Shown in pieces: positions 1-7,200 of a stretch of 9,602 nucleotides of DNA. Source of the DNA: an uncultured Oscillospiraceae bacterium (GTDB lineage: Bacteria > Bacillota_A > Clostridia > Oscillospirales > Oscillospiraceae); contig CAKTZK010000057.1 of assembly GCA_934635515.1 (NCBI GenBank), forward strand, positions 1 to 9,602, given 5' to 3'. Each line of letters begins with the position of its first letter. Within the stretch, counting starts at the first letter, position 1. The position numbers and the translations under genes were made by a program. Under the pieces are notes generated by a model. The model was not told the DNA's origin. It worked only from the letters and a program-made list of their open reading frames with translations, and searched no databases.

Positions 1-998
1 GTATAGAGCTTTACGGTCTCGGGGCCGATGTCCAGGCCCTGCCAGCCGTCGGGAATTTCTCCGGCGGGGACCACCCGGGTATCAGCGTCCGGGGCAAAGC
101 GGTCGGCAATGACGGTGTCCACGGGCAGAAGGAGCTTTACGCCCTTGTTCGCGGCCTTTTTCACCATGTCATTGGCATACTCCGTCCACTCGCTCTCCAG
201 GAGGGAGTCGCCGATCTTGCCGCCCTGGGCGGCGGAGAAGGTATAGGCCATGCCGCCGCCGATAATAATGGTATCGGCCACCTCCAGAAGGTTATTGATA
301 ACGCCGATCTTGGAGGAGACCTTGCTGCCGCCTAAGATGGCCGCCAGCGGGCGCTTGGGGTTTGCAAGAGCGCCGCCGATGATGCGCAGTTCCTTTTCGA
401 TGAGGAAGCCGGACACGGCGGGCAGGTACTGGGCGACGCCGGCGGTGGAGGCGTGGGCCCGGTGCACCGCGCCGAAGGCGTCGGACACGTAAATTTCCGC
501 CAGGGAAGCCAGCTTTTTGGCAAAGTCGGGGTCGTTTTTCGTCTCGCCCTTTTCAAAGCGGGTGTTCTCCAGCAGCAGCACCTGGCCGGGCTGGAGGGCG
601 GCGGCCTTGGCGGCGGCATCCTCCCCCACCACATCGTGGGCGAAGAGTACCTCCTGTCCCAAAAGCTGGGACAGCCGCTCCGCCACCGGGGCCAGGGTCA
701 GCTTTTGCAGGGATTTTTCCCATTTCTCCCGGGTAAGAGAGGCGGGGTCCTTGCCCTTTTCGGCCTGCTTTTTCACCCATTTATCAAAGTCAGGCTCGGG
801 CTTACCCAGGTGGGAGCAGGCGATAACGGCAGCGCCGTGGTCCAGCAGGTAGCGGATGGTGGGCAAGGCCGCCACGATGCGCTTGTCGCTGGTGATGGCG
901 CCGGTCTCCTTGTCCTGGGGAACGTTGAAGTCGCAGCGCAGGAGGACTTTTTTGCCGGAAACGTCTACATCGGCAACGGTTTTTTTGTTGTAATTCAT
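1..998 (-). CDS. pgk: Phosphoglycerate kinase, N-terminal ~332 codons (3' end outside window)
   Basis: Glycolytic enzyme of the cytoplasm that transfers phosphate from 1,3-bisphosphoglycerate to ADP, giving 3-phosphoglycerate and ATP. Seen on the minus strand: an N-terminal substrate-site motif RCDFNVP (residues 21-27), SDKRI, SHLGKP (62-67), LAPVAERL from residue 102, [18 protein letters not shown], the hinge/nucleotide-side motif [12 protein letters not shown], and [10 protein letters not shown]. The family is usually about 390-420 residues, so the final part, including the C-terminal nucleotide-binding GGG-type motif, lies beyond position 1. The ATG at 998 is chosen because AAGGAG sits 8 nt upstream; the ATG just before it runs into a stop at once. 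About 34 residues (68-101, rich in Lys and Glu) lie between SHLGKP and LAPVAERL, roughly 25 more than in Bacillus subtilis. No clear promoter is visible directly upstream; the 5' side is filled with palindromic repeats. Identity is very secure. Confidence 0.97.
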   Translation of the reverse strand, partial: MNYNKKTVADVDVSGKKVLLRCDFNVPQDKETGAITSDKRIVAALPTIRYLLDHGAAVIACSHLGKPEPDFDKWVKKQAEKGKDPASLTREKWEKSLQKLTLAPVAERLSQLLGQEVLFAHDVVGEDAAAKAAALQPGQVLLLENTRFEKGETKNDPDFAKKLASLAEIYVSDAFGAVHRAHASTAGVAQYLPAVSGFLIEKELRIIGGALANPKRPLAAILGGSKVSSKIGVINNLLEVADTIIIGGGMAYTFSAAQGGKIGDSLLESEWTEYANDMVKKAANKGVKLLLPVDTVIADRFAPDADTRVVPAGEIPDGWQGLDIGPETVKLY

Positions 999-1042
999 AT
1001 CATGATCTCCTTGATGGATTGTGATGACGGAGAAAAAGGGGG

Positions 1043-1204
1043 CGACCCCTCCGGCGCTTCGCGCCACCTCCCCTTACGCAGGGGAGGCTTGAGACGGGGG
1101 ACGCGGATTGCCACACCAGTGACGTGGGTCACTGGCTCGCAATGACAGGCTGCAAGAAGCGCGGTGCAAATCCAAGCGGGCCGATGTGGGCATCGGCCCC
1201 TACG
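1043..1204. repeat. Composite palindromic intergenic repeat, copy 1 (modules A-B-C)
   Basis: Three palindromic modules follow one another. Module A (about 1043-1088) starts CGACCCCTC and holds stems GGCGC/GCGCC (1053-1065) and CCTCCCC/GGGGAGG (1067-1087). Module B (about 1105-1146) has outer arms ATTGC (1107-1111) and GCAAT (1139-1143) around an 8-bp stem CCAGTGAC/GTCACTGG (1116-1135); read on the minus strand it is the TCATTGCGAG...GTGGCAATCC type of short interspersed repeat known from many bacterial genomes. Module C is a perfect 9-bp hairpin, GGGCCGATG/CATCGGCCC (1178-1199), ending CCCCTACG. No ORF with coding character covers it. It lies in the pgk 5' region and would be transcribed if trmL and pgk share a message. 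Confidence 0.85.
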
Positions 1205-1230
1205 GATGCACGGCGAGAGAAGTGGCATGT

Positions 1231-1397
1231 CGACCCCTCAGTCACGGCTTTGCCGTGACAGCTCCCCTTGGCAAGGGGAGCCTTTGTTGGGGACGGGGGA
1301 TACGGATTGCCACGGGCGCTTTGCGCCCTCGCAATGACACTGTTATAAGAGTTGCGATGCAGATCTTGGCGGGGCGATGAGGGCATCGGCCCCTACG
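1231..1397. repeat. Composite palindromic intergenic repeat, copy 2 (modules A-B-C)
   Basis: This is a diverged second copy in the same orientation, with starts 188 bp apart. Module A starts CGACCCCTC and holds stems GTCACGGC/GCCGTGAC (1241-1259) and GCTCCCCTT/AAGGGGAGC (1261-1281). Module B has arms ATTGC (1306-1310) and GCAAT (1331-1335) around GGGCGC/GCGCCC (1314-1328). Module C is GGGGCGATG (1371-1379) against CATCG-G-CCCC (1384-1393) with one bulged base, again ending CCCCTACG. The linker between B and C is also recognisably related to that of copy 1 (TGCAAATCCAAGCGG against TGCAGATCTTGGCGG). The inner stems differ in sequence between copies but stay paired. The 57 bp from here to the end of trmL (1398-1454) shows no convincing terminator. 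Confidence 0.85.
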
Positions 1398-1454
1398 AAA
1401 GGACAAGGGGTGCCTGCGGGTAGGGCGATCACACCCGGCCGAATGACGGGGACG

Positions 1455-1943
1455 TTATTTTTTCATTTCGCCGGTGCCCAGGAGACCGGGGAAGCCGTTT
1501 TGCCGCAGGGCTTCGTAGGTGAGAATGGCTACGGAGTTACTGAGGTTGAGGCTGCGGGCCTCCTCTCTCATGGGCAGGCGGATGCAGCGGTCATAATGGG
1601 CCTGACGGAACGACGCCGGCAGGCCGGCGGTCTCCTTGCCGAAAAACAGCCAGCAATCCGGAGAAAATCGGGCCTGGGTATAGTCCTGCGGGGCCTTGGT
1701 GGTGGCCAGCCACAGATCGTTTTTCGCCTCAGGATGGGCGGCAAAAAACGCGTCCAGATCCTCATAGTCCGATACCTGGACCAGGTGCCAGTAGTCCAGA
1801 CCCGCCCGGCGCACGGCCCGCTCGGAGATATCGAAGCCCAGGGGGCGGATGAGGTGCAGGCGGCTGCCGGTGGCGGCGCAGGTGCGGGCGATATTGCCGC
1901 AGTTCTGCGGGATCTCCGGCTCCACCAATACAATATTCAACAT
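1455..1943 (-). CDS. trmL: tRNA (cytidine(34)-2'-O)-methyltransferase
   Basis: SPOUT-class RNA methyltransferase that uses S-adenosylmethionine to 2'-O-methylate the wobble nucleotide 34 of certain tRNA-Leu species. The 162-residue product has the usual length of the short TrmL/YibK family, which works as a dimer with a trefoil knot. Visible motifs: N-terminal MLNIVLVEPEIPQNCGNIARTCAATG (RNA-binding/motif 1 region), RPLGFD, LFFGKETAGLP (knot loop that holds the cofactor) and the C-terminal RSLNLSNSVAILTYEALRQ. The start at 1943 matches the family N-terminus exactly, although the ribosome-binding site is weak (AAGGGGG about 13 nt upstream). A good promoter lies just upstream, so it is transcribed divergently from prs. 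pgk follows on the same strand after about 450 bp of repeats. Confidence in the family is high; the exact tRNA target is by homology. Confidence 0.95.
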   Translation of the reverse strand: MLNIVLVEPEIPQNCGNIARTCAATGSRLHLIRPLGFDISERAVRRAGLDYWHLVQVSDYEDLDAFFAAHPEAKNDLWLATTKAPQDYTQARFSPDCWLFFGKETAGLPASFRQAHYDRCIRLPMREEARSLNLSNSVAILTYEALRQNGFPGLLGTGEMKK

Positions 1944-1979
1944 GACTGCGCCGATGCCCCCTTATAAGATGCTTCGCCT

Positions 1980-2008
1980 ATTGTAATGCAAAGAAAATGG
2001 AAATTCAA
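1980..2008 (-). promoter_or_regulatory. Sigma-A-type promoter for trmL
   Basis: On the minus strand, TTGAAT (2008-2003) is followed by exactly 17 nt and then TACAAT (1985-1980), four and five matches to the consensus hexamers. The predicted transcript would start near 1973, giving a leader of about 30 nt before the trmL ATG. The surrounding AT-rich island (about 1980-2180) lies between the two divergent genes and holds no convincing gene. Confidence 0.65.
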
Positions 2009-2170
2009 CCGTAAAATAGGATTTTTTGCGGAAAAATTCTGTAATTATCGTTTTTTACACCCGGAGAGTGCAAAATTTTTCTATATTTGCGAAAATGCAA
2101 CGATGTTTTTTGGCACCCTAAAAATTTTTTTTGCTTTTCGGGGAAAAACACTGGATTTTATGAGAAATGC

Positions 2171-2179
2171 TGTTATAAT
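2171..2179 (+). promoter_or_regulatory. Extended -10 promoter for the prs transcript
   Basis: TGTTATAAT is a perfect TATAAT (2174-2179) with the TGn extension. No good -35 hexamer lies at 16-18 bp (CTGGAT at 2151-2156 is poor), as is common for extended -10 promoters. Transcription would start near 2186, leaving about 250 nt of leader before prs. I found no second convincing promoter between the leader terminator and prs. Confidence 0.65.
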
Positions 2180-2215
2180 GAAAGGGAAAACAGAACGGAA
2201 AGGATGTGTGGTCCC

Positions 2216-2266
2216 ATGGGATGTAAAATGGCACGGCGCCGAATTCCTTTGGGCCTATATTTTTAA
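2216..2266 (+). CDS. Possible 16-residue leader peptide ORF in the prs leader
   Basis: This short ORF encodes MGCKMARRRIPLGLYF and ends with TAA at 2264-2266, inside the first bases of the 5' arm of the terminator-like hairpin (2265-2345). A purine-rich GGAAAGGA (2197-2204) lies about 11 nt upstream of the ATG, a usable but not ideal ribosome-binding site. In-frame ATGs at 2204 and 2228 would give 20- or 12-residue versions. It contains three consecutive arginine codons (CGG CGC CGA). Seen: the ORF, its stop at the hairpin foot, and its place between promoter and hairpin. Inferred: that it is translated and that ribosome position affects the hairpin. A 17-codon open frame can arise by chance, so confidence is low. 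Confidence 0.3.
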   Translation: MGCKMARRRIPLGLYF

Positions 2267-2349
2267 AAACCGCTGACGCTTGGGCTTGCTATCTCCACCG
2301 GTGATGCCGGGGAGGGGCGGCCGTATAAAGCGTTTGGCGGTTTTTATTA
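2265..2349 (+). terminator. Terminator-like branched hairpin in the prs leader (candidate attenuator)
   Basis: Long outer stem: AAAAACCGC (2265-2273) pairs with GCGGTTTTT (2337-2345), and after a small internal loop ACGCT (2276-2280) pairs with AGCGT (2329-2333). Inside is a second hairpin, CTCC-A-CCGG (2293-2301) against CCGG-GGAG (2307-2314), with loop TGATG. The 3' arm ends in five Ts followed by ATTAT, as expected of an intrinsic terminator. It sits between the only clear promoter and prs, so it should limit read-through. Alternatives are the 3' end of a free-standing ~160-nt small RNA, or a leader structure of unknown class. I do not recognise a known riboswitch. Confidence 0.6.
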
Positions 2350-2436
2350 TGAAAGGACCGGTCCGCACCGCCCATCCGTTCGTATACAGCGAGAGAAAAG
2401 TTTTCGGACAATGAAAGAAAGTGAGTGTGTTTCAAA

Positions 2437-3396
2437 ATGATTTCTCATGGCAAGGACATCAAGATCTTCACCGGCAACTCCAACCCCGCCCTGGCAAAGG
2501 AGATCTGCAAGATCATCGGCACCAAGCTGGGCGACTCCGAGGTGACCCATTTTGCCGACGGAGAGGCCTCCGTCTCCCTGTATGAGACCGTGCGCGGCAG
2601 CGATGTCTTTCTCATCAACTCCACCTGCAAGCCGGTAAACGACAGCCTTATGGAGCTGCTCATCATGATCGACGCCTGCAAGCGCGCCTCCGCCGGCCGC
2701 GTTACCGCCGTGGTGCCCTACTTCGGCTACGCACGCCAGGACCGCAAGGCCAAGAGCCGCGACCCCATCAGTGCCAAGCTGGTGGCCAATATGATCACCG
2801 CCGCAGGGGCGGACCGGGTGCTGACCATGGACCTGCACGCCGCCCAGATCCAGGGCTTCTTTGACATCCCTGTGGATAACCTGCTGGGTAACCCCGTCTT
2901 CGTTGACTACTACGCCAAGAAGTTCGGCGGCGCCGTGGAGGACATGGTGGTGGTGTCCCCCGACGTGGGCAGCGTGGCCCGCAGCCGCACCTTCGCCCAG
3001 AAGCTGCACATGGGTCTGGCCATCGTGGACAAGCGCCGCCAGAAGGCCAACCAGTGCGAGGTGATGAACGTCATCGGCGATGTGGCCGGGAAGGACTGCA
3101 TCCTCTTTGACGACATGGTGGATACCGCCGGGTCCCTGTGCAACGCCGCCCGGGCCATCGTGGAAGTGGGCGGAGCCCGGAACGTATACGCCTGCGCCTC
3201 CCACGGCCTGCTGGACGGCCCCGCTCTGGAGCGCATTGCCGAAAGCCCCATTCAGGAGCTGGCCCTGTTGAACACCCTGCCCACCAGCTTTGGCGAGAGC
3301 TGCGACAAGATCAAGTATCTGTCCGTGGCGCCTATGTTTGCCGAGGCCATTGAGCGCATTTATCAGGAAATTTCCATTGCCAAACTCTTCGGCTGA
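2437..3396 (+). CDS. prs: Ribose-phosphate pyrophosphokinase (PRPP synthetase)
   Basis: Cytoplasmic enzyme that moves pyrophosphate from ATP to ribose 5-phosphate, making PRPP for purine, pyrimidine, NAD, histidine and tryptophan synthesis. The 319-residue product matches the family length (317 in B. subtilis). Motifs: NSNPALAKEI near the N-terminus, FGYARQDRK (96-104, ATP-binding flexible loop), DLHAAQIQGFFDIP (from 132), SPDVGSVARSR (pyrophosphate/active-site loop, where many relatives have DHGGVTRAR or DIGGVVRAR), and the PRPP-binding loop DDMVDTAGS (225-233). I prefer the ATG at 2437 over an in-frame GTG at 2425 because AAAGTGAG lies 11 nt before it and the N-terminus then matches the family. 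It is preceded by an unusual leader with a terminator-like hairpin and is followed after 102 bp by pth. Confidence 0.97.
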   Translation: MISHGKDIKIFTGNSNPALAKEICKIIGTKLGDSEVTHFADGEASVSLYETVRGSDVFLINSTCKPVNDSLMELLIMIDACKRASAGRVTAVVPYFGYARQDRKAKSRDPISAKLVANMITAAGADRVLTMDLHAAQIQGFFDIPVDNLLGNPVFVDYYAKKFGGAVEDMVVVSPDVGSVARSRTFAQKLHMGLAIVDKRRQKANQCEVMNVIGDVAGKDCILFDDMVDTAGSLCNAARAIVEVGGARNVYACASHGLLDGPALERIAESPIQELALLNTLPTSFGESCDKIKYLSVAPMFAEAIERIYQEISIAKLFG

Positions 3397-3438
3397 GCCG
3401 GGGAGAGGAGAAATCGGCTGTTCAAAACACTTAAATTG

Positions 3439-3447
3439 TGGTATAAT
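3439..3447 (+). promoter_or_regulatory. Extended -10 promoter upstream of pth
   Basis: TGGTATAAT has a perfect TATAAT at 3442-3447 with the TGn extension. The -35 region is poor (TGTTCA at 3419-3424 with a 17-bp spacer). Transcription would begin near 3453-3455, inside the left arm of the adjacent inverted repeat, about 45 nt before the pth ATG. This would let pth (and perhaps mfd) be expressed independently of the attenuated prs transcript. Confidence 0.55.
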
Positions 3448-3473
3448 GGTCGGGCGAGTCATCTCGCCCGACC
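3448..3473. repeat. Perfect 11-bp inverted repeat abutting the pth -10 box
   Basis: GGTCGGGCGAG (3448-3458) and CTCGCCCGACC (3463-3473) are perfect inverted complements around a TCAT loop. The repeat begins at the base directly after TATAAT. It could be a protein-binding operator, or a hairpin in messages that read through from prs. It is a weak candidate for a prs terminator because AAAACTTTTG, not a T-run, follows. A transcript started at the adjacent promoter would lack part of the left arm. Confidence 0.75.
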
Positions 3474-3498
3474 AAAACTTTTGCAGGAGCGTGAGGGT

Positions 3499-4083
3499 AT
3501 GTTTTTGAAGCAGAGCGGCTTTACCTGGCTGGTGGTGGGCCTGGGGAACCCCGGGGCGCGGTATGAGAGCACCCGGCACAACATGGGATTTTTGGCCGTT
3601 GACCGGCTGGCAGAGCGGGAAAAGCTGCGCTTTAACAAGCTGCGCTTCAAGGCCTGGACGGCGGAGTGGAAGCTGGGGGAGGAGAAGGTGCTGGTGATGA
3701 AGCCCCAGACCTACATGAACCTCTCCGGCGAGTCCGTGGGCGCGGCGGCGAGATTCTATAAGATCCCGGCAGAGCATATTCTGGTGGTGTCGGACGACAT
3801 CGACATGCCGGTGGGCAAGCTGCGGTTGCGGGCTTTCGGGTCTGCCGGGGGACACAACGGGCTGAAAAACATCATCCAGCACCTGGGCAGCGACCGCTTC
3901 CCCCGCATTAAGGTGGGGGTGGGCTCGCCCAAGCAGGCGGGCTACGACGTGGTGGACTGGGTCATCGGTATGCCCGTGGGCGAGGAGCAGAAGGTGCTGC
4001 TGGACACCCTGGACCGGGCGGCCCAGGCCATTGCGGCGGTGATCACCCTGGGGATGGACAAGGCGATGAATAAGTTCAACTGA
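3499..4083 (+). CDS. pth: Peptidyl-tRNA hydrolase
   Basis: Cytoplasmic esterase that frees tRNA from peptidyl-tRNAs dropped by the ribosome, so that tRNAs are recycled. The 194-residue product is of family length (about 185-195). Active-site residues are in place: Asn17 in GLGNPG, catalytic His27 in TRHNMG, Asn74 in KPQTYMNLSG, Asp99 in SDDIDMP, and Asn120 in AGGHNGLK. The C-terminal half carries RIKVGVGSP and the usual helical lid region. The ATG at 3499 is chosen because AGGAG (3485-3489) lies 9 nt upstream and the family N-terminus follows; the open frame extends further upstream but that part overlaps the promoter and inverted repeat. It sits between prs and mfd as in many Firmicutes, where it is called spoVC in Bacillus. 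Confidence 0.97.
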   Translation: MFLKQSGFTWLVVGLGNPGARYESTRHNMGFLAVDRLAEREKLRFNKLRFKAWTAEWKLGEEKVLVMKPQTYMNLSGESVGAAARFYKIPAEHILVVSDDIDMPVGKLRLRAFGSAGGHNGLKNIIQHLGSDRFPRIKVGVGSPKQAGYDVVDWVIGMPVGEEQKVLLDTLDRAAQAIAAVITLGMDKAMNKFN

Positions 4084-4132
4084 GCTGGCGAAAAGGCTTG
4101 CAGTCTGCGGGCGGCAAAATCCGGAAGATTTT

Positions 4133-4161
4133 TCGACAGTCGTGCAGTTAAGGAATATTTA
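4133..4161 (+). promoter_or_regulatory. Weak candidate promoter in the pth-mfd gap
   Basis: TCGACA (4133-4138, five of six matches to the -35 consensus) is followed by 17 nt and TATTTA (4156-4161, three of six matches). The 117-bp gap shows no strong terminator after pth, so mfd may simply be read from the pth promoter. Confidence 0.22.
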
Positions 4162-4200
4162 AGTTAGGTTTGATAGGATAGACGGAAAGGAGGGGACAAC

Positions 4201-7200
4201 TTGAGCGGGCTATTGCAGGAGCTGCTGCTTTTGCCGGAGGTGGAGCACATCCGCCGGGAGCTGGCGGGCGGCTGCCGCAGTGCGATGATGACCGGGCTGT
4301 CCCCTGTGCATAGGGTGCAGCTTTCGGCGGCGCTGAGCCGGGCCATGGAGCGGCCCCTGGTGCTTGTGTGTGCCGACGAGCGGGAGTGCGAGCGCTTCGC
4401 CGGGGACATAGAGAGCCTATTGGGGGTGCAGGCCCTGCGCCTGCCGGGCCGGGAGATGCATCTGCGCCCGGCGGCGGTGGCCAGCCGCCAGTGGGACTAC
4501 CGACGTATTGCGGCGCTGCACCGGATGCTGGCGGAGCAGCCGAGGGTGATATTGACTACCGCAGAGGCTTTGTGTCAGCGGTGTATCCCGCCGGAGGTGC
4601 TGGAGAGTGCGGTGCGGGTATTGGAGCCGGGACAGCGGTACGACCTGGCGCAGCTCTGCCGGGATTTAACGGACGCCGGGTACACCCGGTGCGACCAGGT
4701 GGAGGGCCCCGGGCAGTTTGCCCTGCGGGGCGGCATACTGGATGTGTTCTCTCCGGAGGGGGAGCAGCCCATCCGGTGCGACTTCTTTGACGACGAAATC
4801 GACGCCCTGGGGCGGTTTGACCCGGGTACCCAGCGGCGGACGGAGAATATTGAACGGGCGGTGCTGCTGCCGGCGGCAGAGGTGCTGCCCGCGGTGCGGC
4901 CGGAGGCGGCGGAGGACCTGGAAAAGGCCGCCCGGCACTACGAGAAAAAGGAAAAGACCGCCCAGCTTTGCGCCGCTCTGCGCGCCGACGCGGCGGCGCT
5001 GCGGGCGGGGGTCATCCCCGGGGGCAGCGACCGCTATATGGCGGCGGTGTATGAGAAATTTGCCTGCGGGGCGGACTACCTGCCGAAAAATGCGCTGGTG
5101 TGCGTCAGCGAGAGCGGGCGGGTGGCCGAGGGGCTGAAGCAGTGGCTCTGGCAGCGGCACCAGGATATTGTGACGGCGGAGGAGAGCGGCGTGCTGGCCG
5201 GGGAGTTTTCCCGGCTGCAATGGGACGAGGCGGAGCTGGTTCGGTTTTTGGGAGATTTCCCGGTGTGCCAGATGGAGAGCCTGCCCACCAGCCGGTTTCT
5301 GTTGGAGCCGAAAGCCATGGTGCAGGTGGCGGCCAAGCAGCTATCCGTATACGGCGGGAGCCTGGAGACGGCTGTTACCGACCTGACGCACTATCTGACA
5401 TCCGGCTACCGGGTGCTGGTGCTGTGCGGGGGCCGGGTCCGGGCGGAGAATCTGCAAAGGCTGCTGCGGGAGCGGAAAATTCCGGCGGCGCTGGACTTTT
5501 CCGGGGATGCCATGCCCAAGAAGGGGCAGGCGCTTATCTCCCTGGGGACGCTCAGCGCAGGCAGCGAATACCCGGGGCTGCAGCTGGCGGTCCTCACCGA
5601 GGGGCAGCTGACGGCCCGGGTCTCCGGCAAGGAGCCACGGCGGAAAGCCGCGCCCAAGAATGACCCCACAAGACAGAAGCTCCAGTCCTATGCCGACCTG
5701 ACCCCCGGCGACCTGGTGGTGCATCAGCACCACGGCATCGGGCGATTCGTTGCCATGATGCGCCTGCCGGTGGACGGGGTGGAGAAGGACTATATCAAGA
5801 TCGCCTACGCGGGCAGCGACTGCCTGTATGTCCCGGCCACCCAGCTGGACCTGGTGAGCAAGTACATCGGCACCGGGGAGGACACCGGCCACACGAAGCT
5901 CAACAAGCTGGGCGGCACCGAGTGGGCCAAGACCACCTATCGGGCCAAGGCGGCGGCCAGGGACCTGGCTAAGGGGCTTATAGACCTGTACGCCCGGCGG
6001 CAGCGGCTGGAGGGCTTTGCCTTCTCGCCGGACTCCCCGTGGCAGCAGGAGTTTGAGGAGGCCTTCCCCTACACGGAGACCGACGACCAGCTCCGGTGCA
6101 TTCGGGAAATTAAGGACGACATGGAGCAGCCCCGGCCTATGGACCGGCTCCTGTGCGGCGACGTGGGCTACGGAAAAACGGAGGTGGCCCTCCGGGCGGT
6201 GATGAAATGCATACTGGACGGCAAGCAGGCGGCCATTTTGGTGCCCACCACGGTGCTGGCCCAGCAGCATTATGCCACCGCTGTCAGCCGATTCCGCAGC
6301 TTTCCCGTGACAGTGGAGGTGCTGAGCCGGTTTCGCAGCGGCAAGCAGGCTAAGGACATTCTGGAGCGCACGGCCCAGGGCAAGGTGGACCTGCTCATCG
6401 GCACCCATAAATTATTACAGAAAAATGTGGCGTTCCACGACCTGGGGCTGCTCATCATCGACGAAGAGCAGCGCTTCGGCGTAACGGCCAAGGAGCAGCT
6501 CAGACAGCGCTCGGCCCAGGTGGATACCCTGACCCTCTCGGCCACCCCCATTCCCCGAACCCTGAACATGGCTCTTTCGGGCATACGGGATATGTCCGCC
6601 ATCGAGGAGCCGCCCCGGGACCGCCAGCCGGTGCAGACCTATGTGATGGAGCACGACTGGGGCATCCTGGCCGAGGCTATGCGGCGGGAAATTGACCGGG
6701 GCGGACAGGTGTATTACCTGCACAACCGGGTGGAGAACATCGAGTCCGCCGCCGGACGCATCCGCCAGCTGCTGGGGGACGAGGTGTCCATCGGCATCGC
6801 CCATGGGAAAATGAGCGAGAGCCAATTAAGCCGGGTGATGCAGGACATGGCGGATGGAGAGATACAGGTGCTGGTGTGCACCACCATCATTGAGACCGGC
6901 ATCGACATTCCCAATGTGAACACCCTTATTATAGAGGACGCGGACCGCATGGGTCTGAGCCAGCTGCACCAGATCCGGGGCCGCATAGGCCGCAGCGCAC
7001 GCCGGGCCTACGCTTACCTCACCTACCGTCAGGGAAAGATTCTGACGGAGGTGGCCAGCAAGCGGCTCACGGCCATACGGGAGTATGTGGAGTTCGGCTC
7101 CGGCTTTAAGATCGCCATGCGGGATCTGGAGATCCGCGGGGCGGGCAACCTGCTGGGGGCCGAGCAGTCGGGCTACATGACGAGCGTGGGCTACGACATG

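Noticed and set aside
453..1145. A 230-residue open frame on the plus strand
   Set aside because: It is antisense to pgk and runs into the palindromic repeats; no coding evidence.
1043..1397. CRISPR array or insertion sequence
   Set aside because: There are only two diverged copies of a ~165-bp unit, without short identical repeats and spacers, and there is no transposase gene or clear terminal repeat pair with target duplication.
1986..2276. A 96-residue open frame on the plus strand in the divergent trmL-prs region
   Set aside because: It is Phe/Lys-rich as expected of translated AT-rich DNA, overlaps the trmL promoter and the prs -10 box, has no ribosome-binding site and no recognisable similarity.
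2355..2364. Perfect palindrome GGACCGGTCC in the prs leader
   Set aside because: It is a 10-bp self-complementary word with no loop; this length is expected by chance in GC-rich DNA and has no supporting context.
3448..3473. Intrinsic terminator for prs
   Set aside because: The stem is excellent, but the following bases are AAAACTTTTG, not a T-run, and a promoter directly abuts it. It is kept as an inverted repeat of unknown role.
2347..3882. A 511-residue open frame on the minus strand, His/Gly/Val-rich
   Set aside because: It lies antisense to prs and pth, whose motifs are complete on the plus strand. Its composition is what the complement of GC-rich codons gives; no domain or ribosome-binding site is recognisable.
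5341..6408. A 355-residue open frame on the minus strand inside mfd
   Set aside because: It is fully antisense to the conserved RNAP-interaction and motor domains of Mfd; a shadow of high GC.
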